Positions 31,860 through 40,699 of a stretch of 64,000 bases of DNA are shown one piece after another. Numbering within the stretch: the first letter of the stretch is position 1; each line of letters opens with the position of its first letter. The stretch is from Paraburkholderia xenovorans LB400. Its GTDB lineage: Bacteria; Pseudomonadota; Gammaproteobacteria; Burkholderiales; Burkholderiaceae. Under the pieces are notes generated by a model. That model saw only the letters and a list, made by a program, of their open reading frames with translations, searched no databases and was not told where the DNA came from. The position numbers were made by a program, and so were the translations under genes. The DNA lies in NCBI RefSeq assembly GCF_000013645.1, contig NC_007952.1, positions 2,852,001 through 2,916,000 of the forward strand, written 5' to 3'.

Positions 31860-33238
31860 CCGTTGCCGGCGAGCAGTTGCTCGAACAGATCCGTATCGCC
31901 CATCTGCCCGCCTTTGAGCATGACCTCCATGCCGTCGAGTTCCACGCGATCGGCATGGAGACGGCATACGGTAACGCCCGCCGATAACGGCGCAAGATAC
32001 GACAGTCCCCACGCGCCGAGCGCTCGCACGGCAAAACTCGACGTGTCGCCACCCGCAATGCCGATGCGGCGCAATCGTACGGCGCATAGCACTTTCTGCA
32101 ACAGCGACGCACACGCATGCGCGAGTTGCGGTAACGCGACGCCTTCGCCCGACGGGCTGCGCGTCGTGAACGCGAGTACGTTGCGTCCGTCGCGCAAAGG
32201 GCCTGTGATCGCCGCCACGCGCTCCGCCAGATAGTCGGACGCTGCTTCGCCGGTCATTTGCAGCGGGTCGAGTTCTACACGGAGATAGGACTCCGCGGCA
32301 CCGATCTGTACCTCGGTCAATGGTGAAAGACTGCCCGCCAGCACGAATACGGGGCCGCGCGCACGAGCCAGCGGCGGCGTGGTGCGGTTTTCCGCATCGG
32401 CAGGTTCGGCGGGGTTCTCGCGCGCCAATGCATACGCCTGCGCGACGCTGCTAGCCCCCACCGCGAGCAACGGCGCCGACACCGCGGCATAACGCGCGAT
32501 CACGCGGCCAATCGCTTGCAGATGCGAATCGTCGAGAACGTCGAATAGCAACGCGTCGGGTTTCGATTCGAGCCGGCGCCGCACTTCCGCTTCGAGCCCG
32601 GCGTCGCCCGCGGCGTGGCAACGCCAGTCGATCGATTGCACGTTTTGCACGCCCTGTCGCTGGAGATGCACACGCAAGTCCGCTTCGTTCATCGGCGTAA
32701 CAGGATGGCGGCTCATGGTCGGATGGCGGTCGATACGATAGACCGACTGCGCGCCATCGGCCGCGCCGGCTGCCGCGAACAGTTCACCGAACACGCAATA
32801 ACGCCGCAAATTGGGCTGACCGCCGATCACCGCGACGAGTTCGCTCGCACAGTAGTCGCGCAACGTACGAATCGCCACGCCGATGCTGCCGGTTTCCGGC
32901 GCGCTATCGAATGTCGAGCACACTTTGTAGTGCATCACCCGTACACCCAGTGCGGCAAAAGCGGCGCCGACCTGCTCGAGTTCTTGCCGTTGCGCAGCGG
33001 GCGGCATGGTCCGCGCGGCGCCCGCCACGCCCACGGCGTCGAGCCTGCCGAGCGTCGCAAGACGCGCGGCATCCGGCGGCGCGAAGAACAGCATGGTGCG
33101 CAAACCCGCGCGAGCGAGATGGGCCAGCGTGTCGGTCGCGCCAGTGAAGTCGTCGCCATAGAAAGCGTAAGCCGGACCATTGCCGTTTATCTCGCCCACG
33201 TTGCCGGTCATTTGTTCCGTGTCGCGTGTAGCGTTCAT
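31856..33238 (-). CDS. Four-carbon acid-sugar kinase family (DUF1537)
   Basis: 460 residues. The N-terminal DUF1537 substrate domain starts AFYGDDFTGATDTLAHLARAG and includes KVCSTFDSAPETGSIG. The C-terminal nucleotide-binding domain has GGDTSS. DUF1537 kinases phosphorylate acid sugars or their 3-oxo derivatives (OtnK, DenK, OiaK types). Coupled by ATGA to a RuBisCO-like gene, the pairing known from the 3-oxo-isoapionate branch of D-apiose/apionate catabolism, where the kinase makes the 4-phosphate used by the RuBisCO-like enzyme. OiaK-type activity is thus the best guess, not proven. Confidence 0.87.
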   Translation of the reverse strand: MNATRDTEQMTGNVGEINGNGPAYAFYGDDFTGATDTLAHLARAGLRTMLFFAPPDAARLATLGRLDAVGVAGAARTMPPAAQRQELEQVGAAFAALGVRVMHYKVCSTFDSAPETGSIGVAIRTLRDYCASELVAVIGGQPNLRRYCVFGELFAAAGAADGAQSVYRIDRHPTMSRHPVTPMNEADLRVHLQRQGVQNVQSIDWRCHAAGDAGLEAEVRRRLESKPDALLFDVLDDSHLQAIGRVIARYAAVSAPLLAVGASSVAQAYALARENPAEPADAENRTTPPLARARGPVFVLAGSLSPLTEVQIGAAESYLRVELDPLQMTGEAASDYLAERVAAITGPLRDGRNVLAFTTRSPSGEGVALPQLAHACASLLQKVLCAVRLRRIGIAGGDTSSFAVRALGAWGLSYLAPLSAGVTVCRLHADRVELDGMEVMLKGGQMGDTDLFEQLLAGNG

Positions 33239-34533
33239 GCACGGCCGCCGAAAAACGCCAGCGCGCGCCGCAACTCCGGCATATGTTCGGCGTACACCGG
33301 CAGCGGGGTGCCGGCCTGCACGGCCGCCCACGCCTGACGCACGCTCGTCACGCCCGCGGCGGGGCCGTCCGGATGCGCGAGAATGCCGCCGCCCGACATG
33401 AACAGCAGGTCGGTCGAGCGCACCGCGTCGAAGGTCGCCTGCACGGTGCCGGCCCACTGCCCTGAAGAAAACGCCGGCAGTACGGCATCGTCGCAACCGG
33501 CGGCGAGCGGCGTCGCGCAATCGCGAGCGGACTCGATCACTTCGGCGTCGCTCTGGGCGAATTTGCCGGCGAGGCCGTGCACGTGCATATGATCGACGCC
33601 GCTCAGGCGCCACAACGTCTGGTACGCCTGGAACGACATGCCCAGCGCCGGATCGCGCGACATCATGCCGTAGCCGTTGCGGTGCGCGTGAAGCACCAGC
33701 GGCGTCGTGCGGCGCAGCGACTGGATCGCGGAAAAGCCGCACCAGTTGATGCTCGCCATCACGCAACTGCCGCCCTCGCGTTCGACCAGTTCCGCGTGAC
33801 GGCGCATGGCGTCGAGGTCGTCGGTGATATTGAAGGCGACCATCACCGGCCGGCCGCTGCGCTCGCGGTAGCGGCGCACTTCGGACATCACCGCCCGCAC
33901 GCGCTCGGCAAGCGGCGCATGCGCGGGATTCGCGCACACCTCGTCGTCCTTGATGAAATCGACGCCCGCTTCGCACAGCTCGCGCACCAGTGCCGCCGTT
34001 TCCGCCGCGCTCAAGCCGACGTTCGGCTTGATGATGGTGCCGATCATCGGCCTGTCCTTCACGTCCGTCAGCGCGCGCGTGCCTGCTACGCCATGCCGGG
34101 GCAATTCGAAACGCGCACGGTATGAAGCCGGCAGACGTAGCGACAACAGCCGCACGCCCGTCACTTCACCGAGATCGTATAGATTGCCGGCAACGGTCGC
34201 GGCCAGCGTGGGCAGATTCGCATCGATATTGGCGAGCGGAAACGACAGCGTGATGCGTGCGCGCCGCCACGGCCCCGGCGTGCCCTGGCGCTCGAGCCAT
34301 GCGTTCGGCAAGCTGGGCCGCGCCGCCGCCTCGAGTTCTTCAATGCGCAACACGCTCGCGCGGCTGCGCGCGCGCAGCGCATCCGATTCGTTGGCGACGC
34401 GCACGAAGGTGCCGCTCGACTGCTCGCCGGCCATCACGTCGGCGACGCGCGCGGGATCGAGCGGCGTTTCGATCAGATAGTCGGCCTCGAGCGTATCTTC
34501 GTCGACGGCGCGCGCTTGCAGCATCCCGCTCAT
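33235..34533 (-). CDS. RuBisCO-like protein (form IV), probable acid-sugar phosphate enzyme
   Basis: 432 residues with the RuBisCO large-chain barrel: GTIIKPNVGLS holds the catalytic Lys of the TxKP motif, and DFIKDDEVCANP holds the Lys/Asp/Glu metal-site triad, both kept. Loop-6 and phosphate-site residues differ from true RuBisCO. With a DUF1537 kinase partner this resembles the 3-oxo-isoapionate-4-phosphate transcarboxylase/hydrolase (OiaX) group rather than the methionine-salvage enolase. It is coupled by ATGA on both sides. Confidence 0.87.
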   Translation of the reverse strand: MSGMLQARAVDEDTLEADYLIETPLDPARVADVMAGEQSSGTFVRVANESDALRARSRASVLRIEELEAAARPSLPNAWLERQGTPGPWRRARITLSFPLANIDANLPTLAATVAGNLYDLGEVTGVRLLSLRLPASYRARFELPRHGVAGTRALTDVKDRPMIGTIIKPNVGLSAAETAALVRELCEAGVDFIKDDEVCANPAHAPLAERVRAVMSEVRRYRERSGRPVMVAFNITDDLDAMRRHAELVEREGGSCVMASINWCGFSAIQSLRRTTPLVLHAHRNGYGMMSRDPALGMSFQAYQTLWRLSGVDHMHVHGLAGKFAQSDAEVIESARDCATPLAAGCDDAVLPAFSSGQWAGTVQATFDAVRSTDLLFMSGGGILAHPDGPAAGVTSVRQAWAAVQAGTPLPVYAEHMPELRRALAFFGGRA

Positions 34534-35069
34534 AGCGTGCCCAGATCGGGAAAGCGGCGCACCGGCTCGCGGCCGTCCCAGTCGCGCGACGCCGCATAGA
34601 TCATGTCGAAGAGCTTGCCTTTCGGCCCGGCGATCTCGGACAACTCGATCACCGTACCGGGATGATTCTCCGTGTCGAAGTAGACAAAGCGCCCGTTGCG
34701 CCCCACTTCGCCGCTCATCGCAACCTTGAAACCCTGCTCCTGCAAGCGGGCGAGATCCGCGTCGAACGAGGTGGTCCAGTACGCGTTGTGCTGCAAGCCG
34801 GTGTGGCCCGCGGCGAGAAAGTCGCGATACATCGACGGCGCGTCGTTACGCGTCTGGATCAATTCCACCTGCAACGGTCCCGAGTTCGCCAGCGCAACCG
34901 AGTTATGCACCTCGTACGTTTGCCCGCGGTACGTATAGTTTTCAATCGGCACGCGTTCGTTATAAAACCACGGACCTACGCCGAGCACGCGGCTCCAGTA
35001 GTCCATTGCGGCTTCGATGTCCCGCACCACGTAGCCTGCCTGCCGGATTTCGCCAAAGAAACGACTCAT
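34530..35069 (-). CDS. VOC-superfamily (glyoxalase-like) protein
   Basis: 179 residues with two beta-alpha-beta-beta-beta modules (QAGYVVRDIEAAMDYWSRVLGVGPWF; HNAYWTTSFDADLARLQEQGF) and potential metal ligands His, Glu and Glu. It overlaps the RuBisCO-like gene by ATGA. In this pathway it could be an epimerase, isomerase or dioxygenase acting on the acid sugar; the reaction is not known. Confidence 0.85.
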   Translation of the reverse strand: MSRFFGEIRQAGYVVRDIEAAMDYWSRVLGVGPWFYNERVPIENYTYRGQTYEVHNSVALANSGPLQVELIQTRNDAPSMYRDFLAAGHTGLQHNAYWTTSFDADLARLQEQGFKVAMSGEVGRNGRFVYFDTENHPGTVIELSEIAGPKGKLFDMIYAASRDWDGREPVRRFPDLGTL

Positions 35070-35171
35070 GAAACTCTCCCGATACTGCGGGGTTGAAAGA
35101 CGAGCGACGCCCCGGCGCGGCGAAACGCAGCGCCCGAAGGTCGAACCCGTTAGGAAACCAGAGGGATCCGG

Positions 35172-37058
35172 TTAGAGAAACCCGATCGAAATCCAGGGGA
35201 TCGCCGCGACCAGAATCAGGCCGACGAGCAATGCGCCCATATAGCCGACAATCGGACGAATGCCCGCGTCGGGATTGACCTTGCTGATCGCGCACGCCGA
35301 GTAGTAGCCCACGCCGAACGGCGGCGAAAAGAGCCCCACGCCCATCGAGAGAATCACGACGATCGCGTAATGCACTTCGTGCACGCCCGCGAGCCGCGCG
35401 ATAGGAAACAGCAGCGGCCCGAACAGCACGATCGCGGGAATGCCTTCGAGCACGCTGCCGAGCATCACGAACACGACAATCGAAACCGCCAGAAAACCGT
35501 ACGCGCCGCCGGGCATCGAGCCCATGACTTGCGCAAGATCCTGCGAAAAGCCGGATTGCGTCAGCGCCCACGCCATTGCAGTCGCACAGCCGATGATGAA
35601 GAGGATCGCGCCCGACAACGTGGCCGCATCCACCAGCATGCGGCCCAGCCGCCGCCATTCGAAGCGGCGGTACACCAGCAGGCCGATCAGCATCGAATAG
35701 GCAATGCCGATGGTCGACACCTCGGTTGCCGTCGCCACGCCTTCGACCACTGCCATGCGAATCACAAACGGCAACGCCAGCGCGGGCAGCGACACGATGA
35801 ACAGACGCCCGATCTGCCGCTTGCTGAAACGCTGCGCGCCGCTCAGGTCTTCCTTGCGATAGCGCCACCACACCACCGCGCACAGAATCAGCGCGAGCAC
35901 CGCGCCTGGCAGCATGCCCGCGGTGAAGAGCGCGGAGATCGACAGACCCGTGACCGAACCGATCGTGATCAGCACAATGCTCGGCGGAATGGTTTCGCTT
36001 TGCGCGCCGGTCGTGGCGAGCAGCGCGACCAGATCGCCTTCGGAAGCGCCGCGTTTTTTCATCTCCGGGAACAGCACGGGCGCGATCGCCGCCATGTCCG
36101 CCACTTTCGAACCGGAAATGCCCGACACCAGATACATCGCGCCGATCAGCACGAATGACAGTCCGCCATGCACATGGCCGACGAGGCTCGCGAGAAACTC
36201 GATCATCGCGCGCGCCATGCCGGTCATCTCGATCAGCAAGCCGAGAAAGACGAACAGCGGCACAGCGAGCAGCACGAGATGCGACATGCCCTCGTCCATG
36301 CGGCCGACCACGACTTCGAGCGGCGTGAAGGTCGAGAGGCCCAGATAACCGAACGTGGCGAGCGCAAACGAAAAGCCGATAGGCACGCCCGAAAAGATCC
36401 CGATCGCCACCACGCCCACGAAAAAGATCACGAGATTGGTTTTGCCGAGCGTCTGAAACCACGGCCCGGCGAACATGGCTATCGCGGCCAGTACGGCCGT
36501 GATCGCGAGCACGATTACGACGTCGCGCACACGGCTCACCTGGGCGAGGCGAATCAGACCGACCAGCAGCATGAGCGCTGCGCCGATCGGCAAAGCGAGC
36601 GCGCGCCACGCATTGCTGATCTGCAGGGCGGGCGTCACGATCGCCGCCTCGCCGGACGCATAGTCGTAGGCGGGAGCGATCAACAGCGCAAGCAATGCGA
36701 TCGACGCGGCGATCGCCAGCGTATCGACGAACGCGCGCCGCTGCGGCGACAGGCGGCTGACCAGTGCCGTCATCCGCATATGTTCGCCGCGCCGCAACGC
36801 GAGCACGGCGCCGAGCATGGCGAGCCACAGGAACAGAATGCCCGCCAGTTCATCGGACCACACGAGCGGTTGATGCAGCACGTAGCGGCACATCACGCCC
36901 GCGAGCATCACGACGATCTCCACCGCGAGCAGCGCCGCCGCGCACACTTCGACGAGCGCAATCAGACCGCGATCGAAACTCCTCAACCAGCGGCGCGGCG
37001 TGCTCGCCGCGTGCAGCGGCACGCCCGCGTCCGCCGGATTCAATGCGTGATTCGACAT
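35172..37058 (-). CDS. Fused TRAP transporter permease (DctQ-DctM)
   Basis: 628 residues. The first about 190 form the four-helix small subunit (WSDELAGILFLWLAMLGAVLALRRGEHMRM is typical DctQ). The rest is a 12-helix DctM (MDEGMSHLVLLAVPLFVFLGLLIE, VSGISGSKVADMAA, GAQSETIPPS). Single-chain QM fusions are well known. It imports a carboxylate using a sodium gradient. Located between the binding protein and the VOC gene. Confidence 0.93.
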   Translation of the reverse strand: MSNHALNPADAGVPLHAASTPRRWLRSFDRGLIALVEVCAAALLAVEIVVMLAGVMCRYVLHQPLVWSDELAGILFLWLAMLGAVLALRRGEHMRMTALVSRLSPQRRAFVDTLAIAASIALLALLIAPAYDYASGEAAIVTPALQISNAWRALALPIGAALMLLVGLIRLAQVSRVRDVVIVLAITAVLAAIAMFAGPWFQTLGKTNLVIFFVGVVAIGIFSGVPIGFSFALATFGYLGLSTFTPLEVVVGRMDEGMSHLVLLAVPLFVFLGLLIEMTGMARAMIEFLASLVGHVHGGLSFVLIGAMYLVSGISGSKVADMAAIAPVLFPEMKKRGASEGDLVALLATTGAQSETIPPSIVLITIGSVTGLSISALFTAGMLPGAVLALILCAVVWWRYRKEDLSGAQRFSKRQIGRLFIVSLPALALPFVIRMAVVEGVATATEVSTIGIAYSMLIGLLVYRRFEWRRLGRMLVDAATLSGAILFIIGCATAMAWALTQSGFSQDLAQVMGSMPGGAYGFLAVSIVVFVMLGSVLEGIPAIVLFGPLLFPIARLAGVHEVHYAIVVILSMGVGLFSPPFGVGYYSACAISKVNPDAGIRPIVGYMGALLVGLILVAAIPWISIGFL

Positions 37059-37120
37059 CCTGCTGCCTCCTCGCGGCGGCTCGCCGCGCTTTGTCTCTGA
37101 CTCGCCCGTATGCAGCACGA

Positions 37121-38146
37121 TCAGGCCAGCTTGCCGACCGATTGTTCGAGCAGGTCCCACGCCTGATTGCCGAACCTGTTCTTCCATTCGGCGTAAAACC
37201 CCGCCTGCCGCAGCGCCGCGCGGAACGTATCGGGCGCGGGACGGTTGATCGACAGACCCTTGCTTTGCAGATCCGCAACCGCCGCCTCGTTCAGCTTGCG
37301 CACGTCTTCGCGCTGCCTGAGCGCCGACTGGTTGAACGCGTCGCTGGCAATGCCCTGCAGATCCTTGGGCAAGCGTTGCCACGCGCGCTGGTTCAGCACG
37401 AACCAGTAGCCGTCCCACATGTGATTGGTCAGCGAACAGTACTTCTGCACTTCGTAGAGCTTGGCGACCTGCACGATCGGCAGCGGATTTTCCTGCGCAT
37501 CGACAATATGCGTTTGCAGCGACGAATAGACCTCGCTGAATTGCAAACTCGTCGGCGCCGCACCGAGTCCTTTGAACATATCGATGCTGAGCGGACTCAC
37601 CGGCACGCGAATTTTCAGGCCGCGCATGTTCTGCGCGCTCGTGATCGGACCGTTGCTGGTGGTGGTCTGACGAAAGCCGTTGTCCCACATCTTCTCGAAC
37701 GATTCGAGGCCGGCCTTCTGCATCGCCGTGCGCACGTAGGCGCCGAGCTTGCCGTCCATAGCGCCCCACACCTGGTTGTAGTCGCTGAACGCAAAGCCCA
37801 CCGCGTTGATCGCAACCGACGGCACCAGCGTCGACACCACCAGCGCCGATGGCGTGAACATCTCGATGCCGCCACTGCGCACCTGCGCGAGCATGTCGGT
37901 GTCGCCGCCCAACTGGTTGTTCGGGAAGATCCGGATCTCCATGCGCCCTTTCGACGCCTCTTTGATCTGATTCGCGGCCTCCTGCGAGCGCACGTTCAGC
38001 GGATGCGTGAGCGGCAGGTTGTTGCCGTACTTGAACACGAACTCCGGGCCGGACGCCGCGCGCACGATCGCCGGAAAGCCCAGTGCGCCGGCTACCGGCA
38101 CGGCGGCTGCCGCGCGCAGCAGGGTGCGTCTCGCGAGATTGGTCAT
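37121..38146 (-). CDS. TRAP transporter substrate-binding protein (DctP)
   Basis: 341 residues. A Tat-like signal (R-R-T-L-L-R before a hydrophobic stretch) leads into a DctP fold with the conserved Arg-containing stretch GLKIRVPVSP and the hallmark FSEVYSSLQTHIVDAQENP. The start at 38146 has AAGGAG. It is the first gene of the acid-sugar operon; the ligand is presumably the aldonate or apionate-type acid consumed by it. Confidence 0.92.
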   Translation of the reverse strand: MTNLARRTLLRAAAAVPVAGALGFPAIVRAASGPEFVFKYGNNLPLTHPLNVRSQEAANQIKEASKGRMEIRIFPNNQLGGDTDMLAQVRSGGIEMFTPSALVVSTLVPSVAINAVGFAFSDYNQVWGAMDGKLGAYVRTAMQKAGLESFEKMWDNGFRQTTTSNGPITSAQNMRGLKIRVPVSPLSIDMFKGLGAAPTSLQFSEVYSSLQTHIVDAQENPLPIVQVAKLYEVQKYCSLTNHMWDGYWFVLNQRAWQRLPKDLQGIASDAFNQSALRQREDVRKLNEAAVADLQSKGLSINRPAPDTFRAALRQAGFYAEWKNRFGNQAWDLLEQSVGKLA

Positions 38147-38182
38147 TTGAGCGTCTCCTTGCTTATAATTGATGTAACTGTC

Positions 38183-38195
38183 GAATCCATCAAAA
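38183..38195 (-). promoter_or_regulatory. Operator half-pair, left site
   Basis: GAATCCATCAAAA, whose exact reverse complement occurs at 38312-38324. It overlaps the predicted promoter of the TRAP operon. Likely bound by the divergent LacI-type regulator. Confidence 0.55.
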
Positions 38196-38311
38196 ACCAT
38201 CATCGCCCGTTCGCCGCACCTTGATTTCCAGTCGCCGGTGTTGAGTCGTCGCGTGATAGCTGCAAGACTAGGCGTGCGCGGTCACTGCTGTCAAACCGCG
38301 AACTTGATGTG

Positions 38312-38324
38312 TTTTGATGGATTC
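38312..38324 (+). promoter_or_regulatory. Operator half-pair, right site
   Basis: TTTTGATGGATTC, the exact inverse of the left site and 19 bases before the LacI-family start codon, fitting autoregulation and DNA looping with the left site. Confidence 0.55.
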
Positions 38325-38342
38325 ATTCTGCGAAGGACGGCT

Positions 38343-39398
38343 ATGTCCGACACGGTTCACCTCACCGCCGCCGCGCGCGCCCGCATTCCCGACATTGCGC
38401 GTGCCGCCGGTGTTTCGACCGCTACGGTGGATCGCGTGCTCAATGGCCGCGAGGGCGTGCGCGCCGTCACGGCGCAACGCGTACTGCAAGCGGCCGCGCA
38501 ACTCGGTTATCTGCTCACGCCGGAGGCGCCCGTCGCATCGGCTTCGAAGCCGATGCGCATCGCGTTCCTGCTGCCCGCCGGCACCAATCGCTACCTGCAC
38601 ATGCTCGGCGACTACATCGACTTCGCCCACGATCAGTGGAACGCGCTGGACATGAAGTGCCGAGTGCATTACGTCGAGAGTTTCAACCCGAAGGAACTGG
38701 CGGACCGTCTGCTGCACTACGGACAGCGTGCGGACGGCGTGGTGTTCATGGCGCTCGAACATCCCGTGGTGCGCGATGCCGTGAATGCGCTGGCGGACCA
38801 GGGCGTGCCGGCCATTACGTTGATTTCGGATTTATCGAATGCGCGGCGGCTGGCTTATGTGGGTATCGACAATCGCGCGGCAGGACGCACGGCGGCATTG
38901 CTGCTCGGGCGTTTCATGGGCCCCCGGCCGAGCGGGAAGATCGCGATGCTCGCGGGCAGCCTCAACTATCGCGGGCACGAGGAACGCGAGATCGGATTTC
39001 TGCATCTGATCGAATCGATGTTCCCACAGGTGCGCGTGATCGGATTGCGTGAGGGACACGACGATAGCGAGCGCAACTACATGCAGACTCGCAAGCTGCT
39101 GGAACAGCATCCCGATCTCGCCGGCATCTACAACAGCGGCGGCGGGTCGGACGGCGTGGCGCGCGCGATCGTGGAAGCGCGCTCGGAGCAGAAGATCCTG
39201 TTTGTCGGTCACGGCTTGACGCCTGATACGCGCGCGTTGTTGATCGACGGCACGATGGACGCGTTGATCACGCAAACGCCTCAAGCTATGGTGGGAAACT
39301 GTCTGCGCATTTTCCGCAACGTGCGCGAAAAACGCGACGCATTGAGCGACGTGAAGCCGGTGCAGTTCAGCATTGTTCTGCGCGAGAATCTGCCTTGA
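38343..39398 (+). CDS. LacI-family transcriptional regulator
   Basis: 351 residues. The helix-turn-helix is IPDIARAAGVSTATVDRVLNGREGVRAVTAQRVLQAA, close to the start, so ATG 38343 is chosen. It is followed by a sugar-binding domain (about 70-350) of the subset that binds sugar ligands in the RbsB-like type I fold. Divergent from the TRAP/RuBisCO-like operon it most probably controls. Confidence 0.92.
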   Translation: MSDTVHLTAAARARIPDIARAAGVSTATVDRVLNGREGVRAVTAQRVLQAAAQLGYLLTPEAPVASASKPMRIAFLLPAGTNRYLHMLGDYIDFAHDQWNALDMKCRVHYVESFNPKELADRLLHYGQRADGVVFMALEHPVVRDAVNALADQGVPAITLISDLSNARRLAYVGIDNRAAGRTAALLLGRFMGPRPSGKIAMLAGSLNYRGHEEREIGFLHLIESMFPQVRVIGLREGHDDSERNYMQTRKLLEQHPDLAGIYNSGGGSDGVARAIVEARSEQKILFVGHGLTPDTRALLIDGTMDALITQTPQAMVGNCLRIFRNVREKRDALSDVKPVQFSIVLRENLP

Positions 39399-39499
39399 AA
39401 GAGGCGTGACGGCGGCGCGTGTCCGGACACCGTACGTCAGGCACGCGGGATGCTCAATCACCTTCGTATTCAAACTTCGATACGAAAGGAGATCTCACC

Positions 39500-39574
39500 A
39501 TGCCTTACCTTCTCGGCTGGCTGCTTGGCGTTCCGTTGATCGTGCTGGTTATCCTGTACCTCATCTTCCATTAA
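39500..39574 (+). CDS. 24-residue membrane peptide
   Basis: A single hydrophobic helix (MPYLLGWLLGVPLIVLVI, ending YLIFH) preceded by an excellent AAAGGAGAT ribosome site. Composition and signal leave little doubt it can be translated as a single-span inner-membrane peptide. Function unknown; it stands alone after the LacI gene. Confidence 0.65.
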   Translation: MPYLLGWLLGVPLIVLVILYLIFH

Positions 39575-40179
39575 CCGTTGACGACTTGACCCGTTACGCA
39601 GTTGAACTGAGCTTCGTTCGACTGCGGTACGAAAGGCGACCTCCATGTTCGGGCGTCGCCTTTCGCGCGTCCGCGCGACGCCCCGCATGCCGATGCGCGG
39701 GCGCAGATATCTTTCCGCGTGCACTGCAAGGAATGGCGCCTTCAGCGCGCCATGCCGACCCGCGAACTACCATCAGTCGATTCACGGCGCGTTGCCGCTT
39801 AGGCCGTTGTAAAAACGCTTCGAAGGCGGGAGAAATTGCCGCCGGACGCCACGTTCAACGCAAACACGCGTGCAAAACCTTCGATCAGGAACATGCGTTC
39901 ATGCCCGGCGAGCGCGCCTTCCGGCGCTGGTAACGCCGGAATTCGCCCGCGTGCCGCCTTCCTGTGAAGGCAGCGAGACACCGGTTGGCAGCTTGTGGCC
40001 GCATGAGGCCGCGGACGCGAGGCCCGCAGCCCGGACGGTTGTTCCGGGCATGAATGCACCCTGAAAATATAACCGGAGGCACGCTGGATAGGCTTCTTAA
40101 AGCAGCGGCCCTTATACGCGACGCCGGGATGATCTTCCGCTAGAATTAGTTTTTACAGAACACTCTTCCGAATTAGTCC
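39575..40179. other. 605-base spacer before the Lrp/AsnC gene
   Basis: No convincing protein gene. ACGAAAGG-type ribosome-site DNA like that of the 24-residue peptide recurs at 39628-39635, and short GC-rich inverted repeats occur around 39915-39935. The promoter of the regulator probably lies near 40130-40160 (TAGAAT). Confidence 0.3.
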
Positions 40180-40653
40180 ATGACCGCCCGAAACCGCCCG
40201 CTCGACAACCAGGATCGCAAGATCCTGCGCGAGTTGCAGAAAAACGCGCGCCTGAGCAATGCCGAACTGGCGGAGCTGGTCGGCATGTCGACCACCGCCT
40301 GCTGGAACCGCACGCGTCAACTGGAAACCGATGGATACATTCGCGGCTACGTGGCGCTACTCGATCAGCAGAAGCTCGGCTTCGCGGACGTCGTACTGCT
40401 CGAGGTAACGCTCGACCGTCACGACGACGACGCCCTCGCCCGCTTCGGCGCCGAGCTGGCCACGCTCACGGAAGTGCTGGAAGCCTATCTCGTGTCGGGC
40501 GACTACGACTATCTGGTGAAGGTCGCGGTGGACGGCACGGCGGGCTACGAGCGCTTTCTGCGCGAGAAGCTCTACAAGATCGCCGGCATCCGTCATAGCC
40601 GCTCGATGTTCGCGTTGCGTTGCATGAAAAGCATCCCGTCCGTGCAGGTGTAA
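40180..40653 (+). CDS. Lrp/AsnC-family regulator
   Basis: 157 residues: helix-turn-helix (ILRELQKNARLSNAELAELVGMSTTACWNRTRQLE) and a C-terminal RAM ligand domain (about 65-145, with VSGDYDYLVKV). Convergent with the MFS gene to its right. Target unknown. Confidence 0.92.
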   Translation: MTARNRPLDNQDRKILRELQKNARLSNAELAELVGMSTTACWNRTRQLETDGYIRGYVALLDQQKLGFADVVLLEVTLDRHDDDALARFGAELATLTEVLEAYLVSGDYDYLVKVAVDGTAGYERFLREKLYKIAGIRHSRSMFALRCMKSIPSVQV

Positions 40654-40699
40654 GACGCGACGCGTGCGTGCCTGCGTGCGTGCCTGCGCGCGCTCACTT

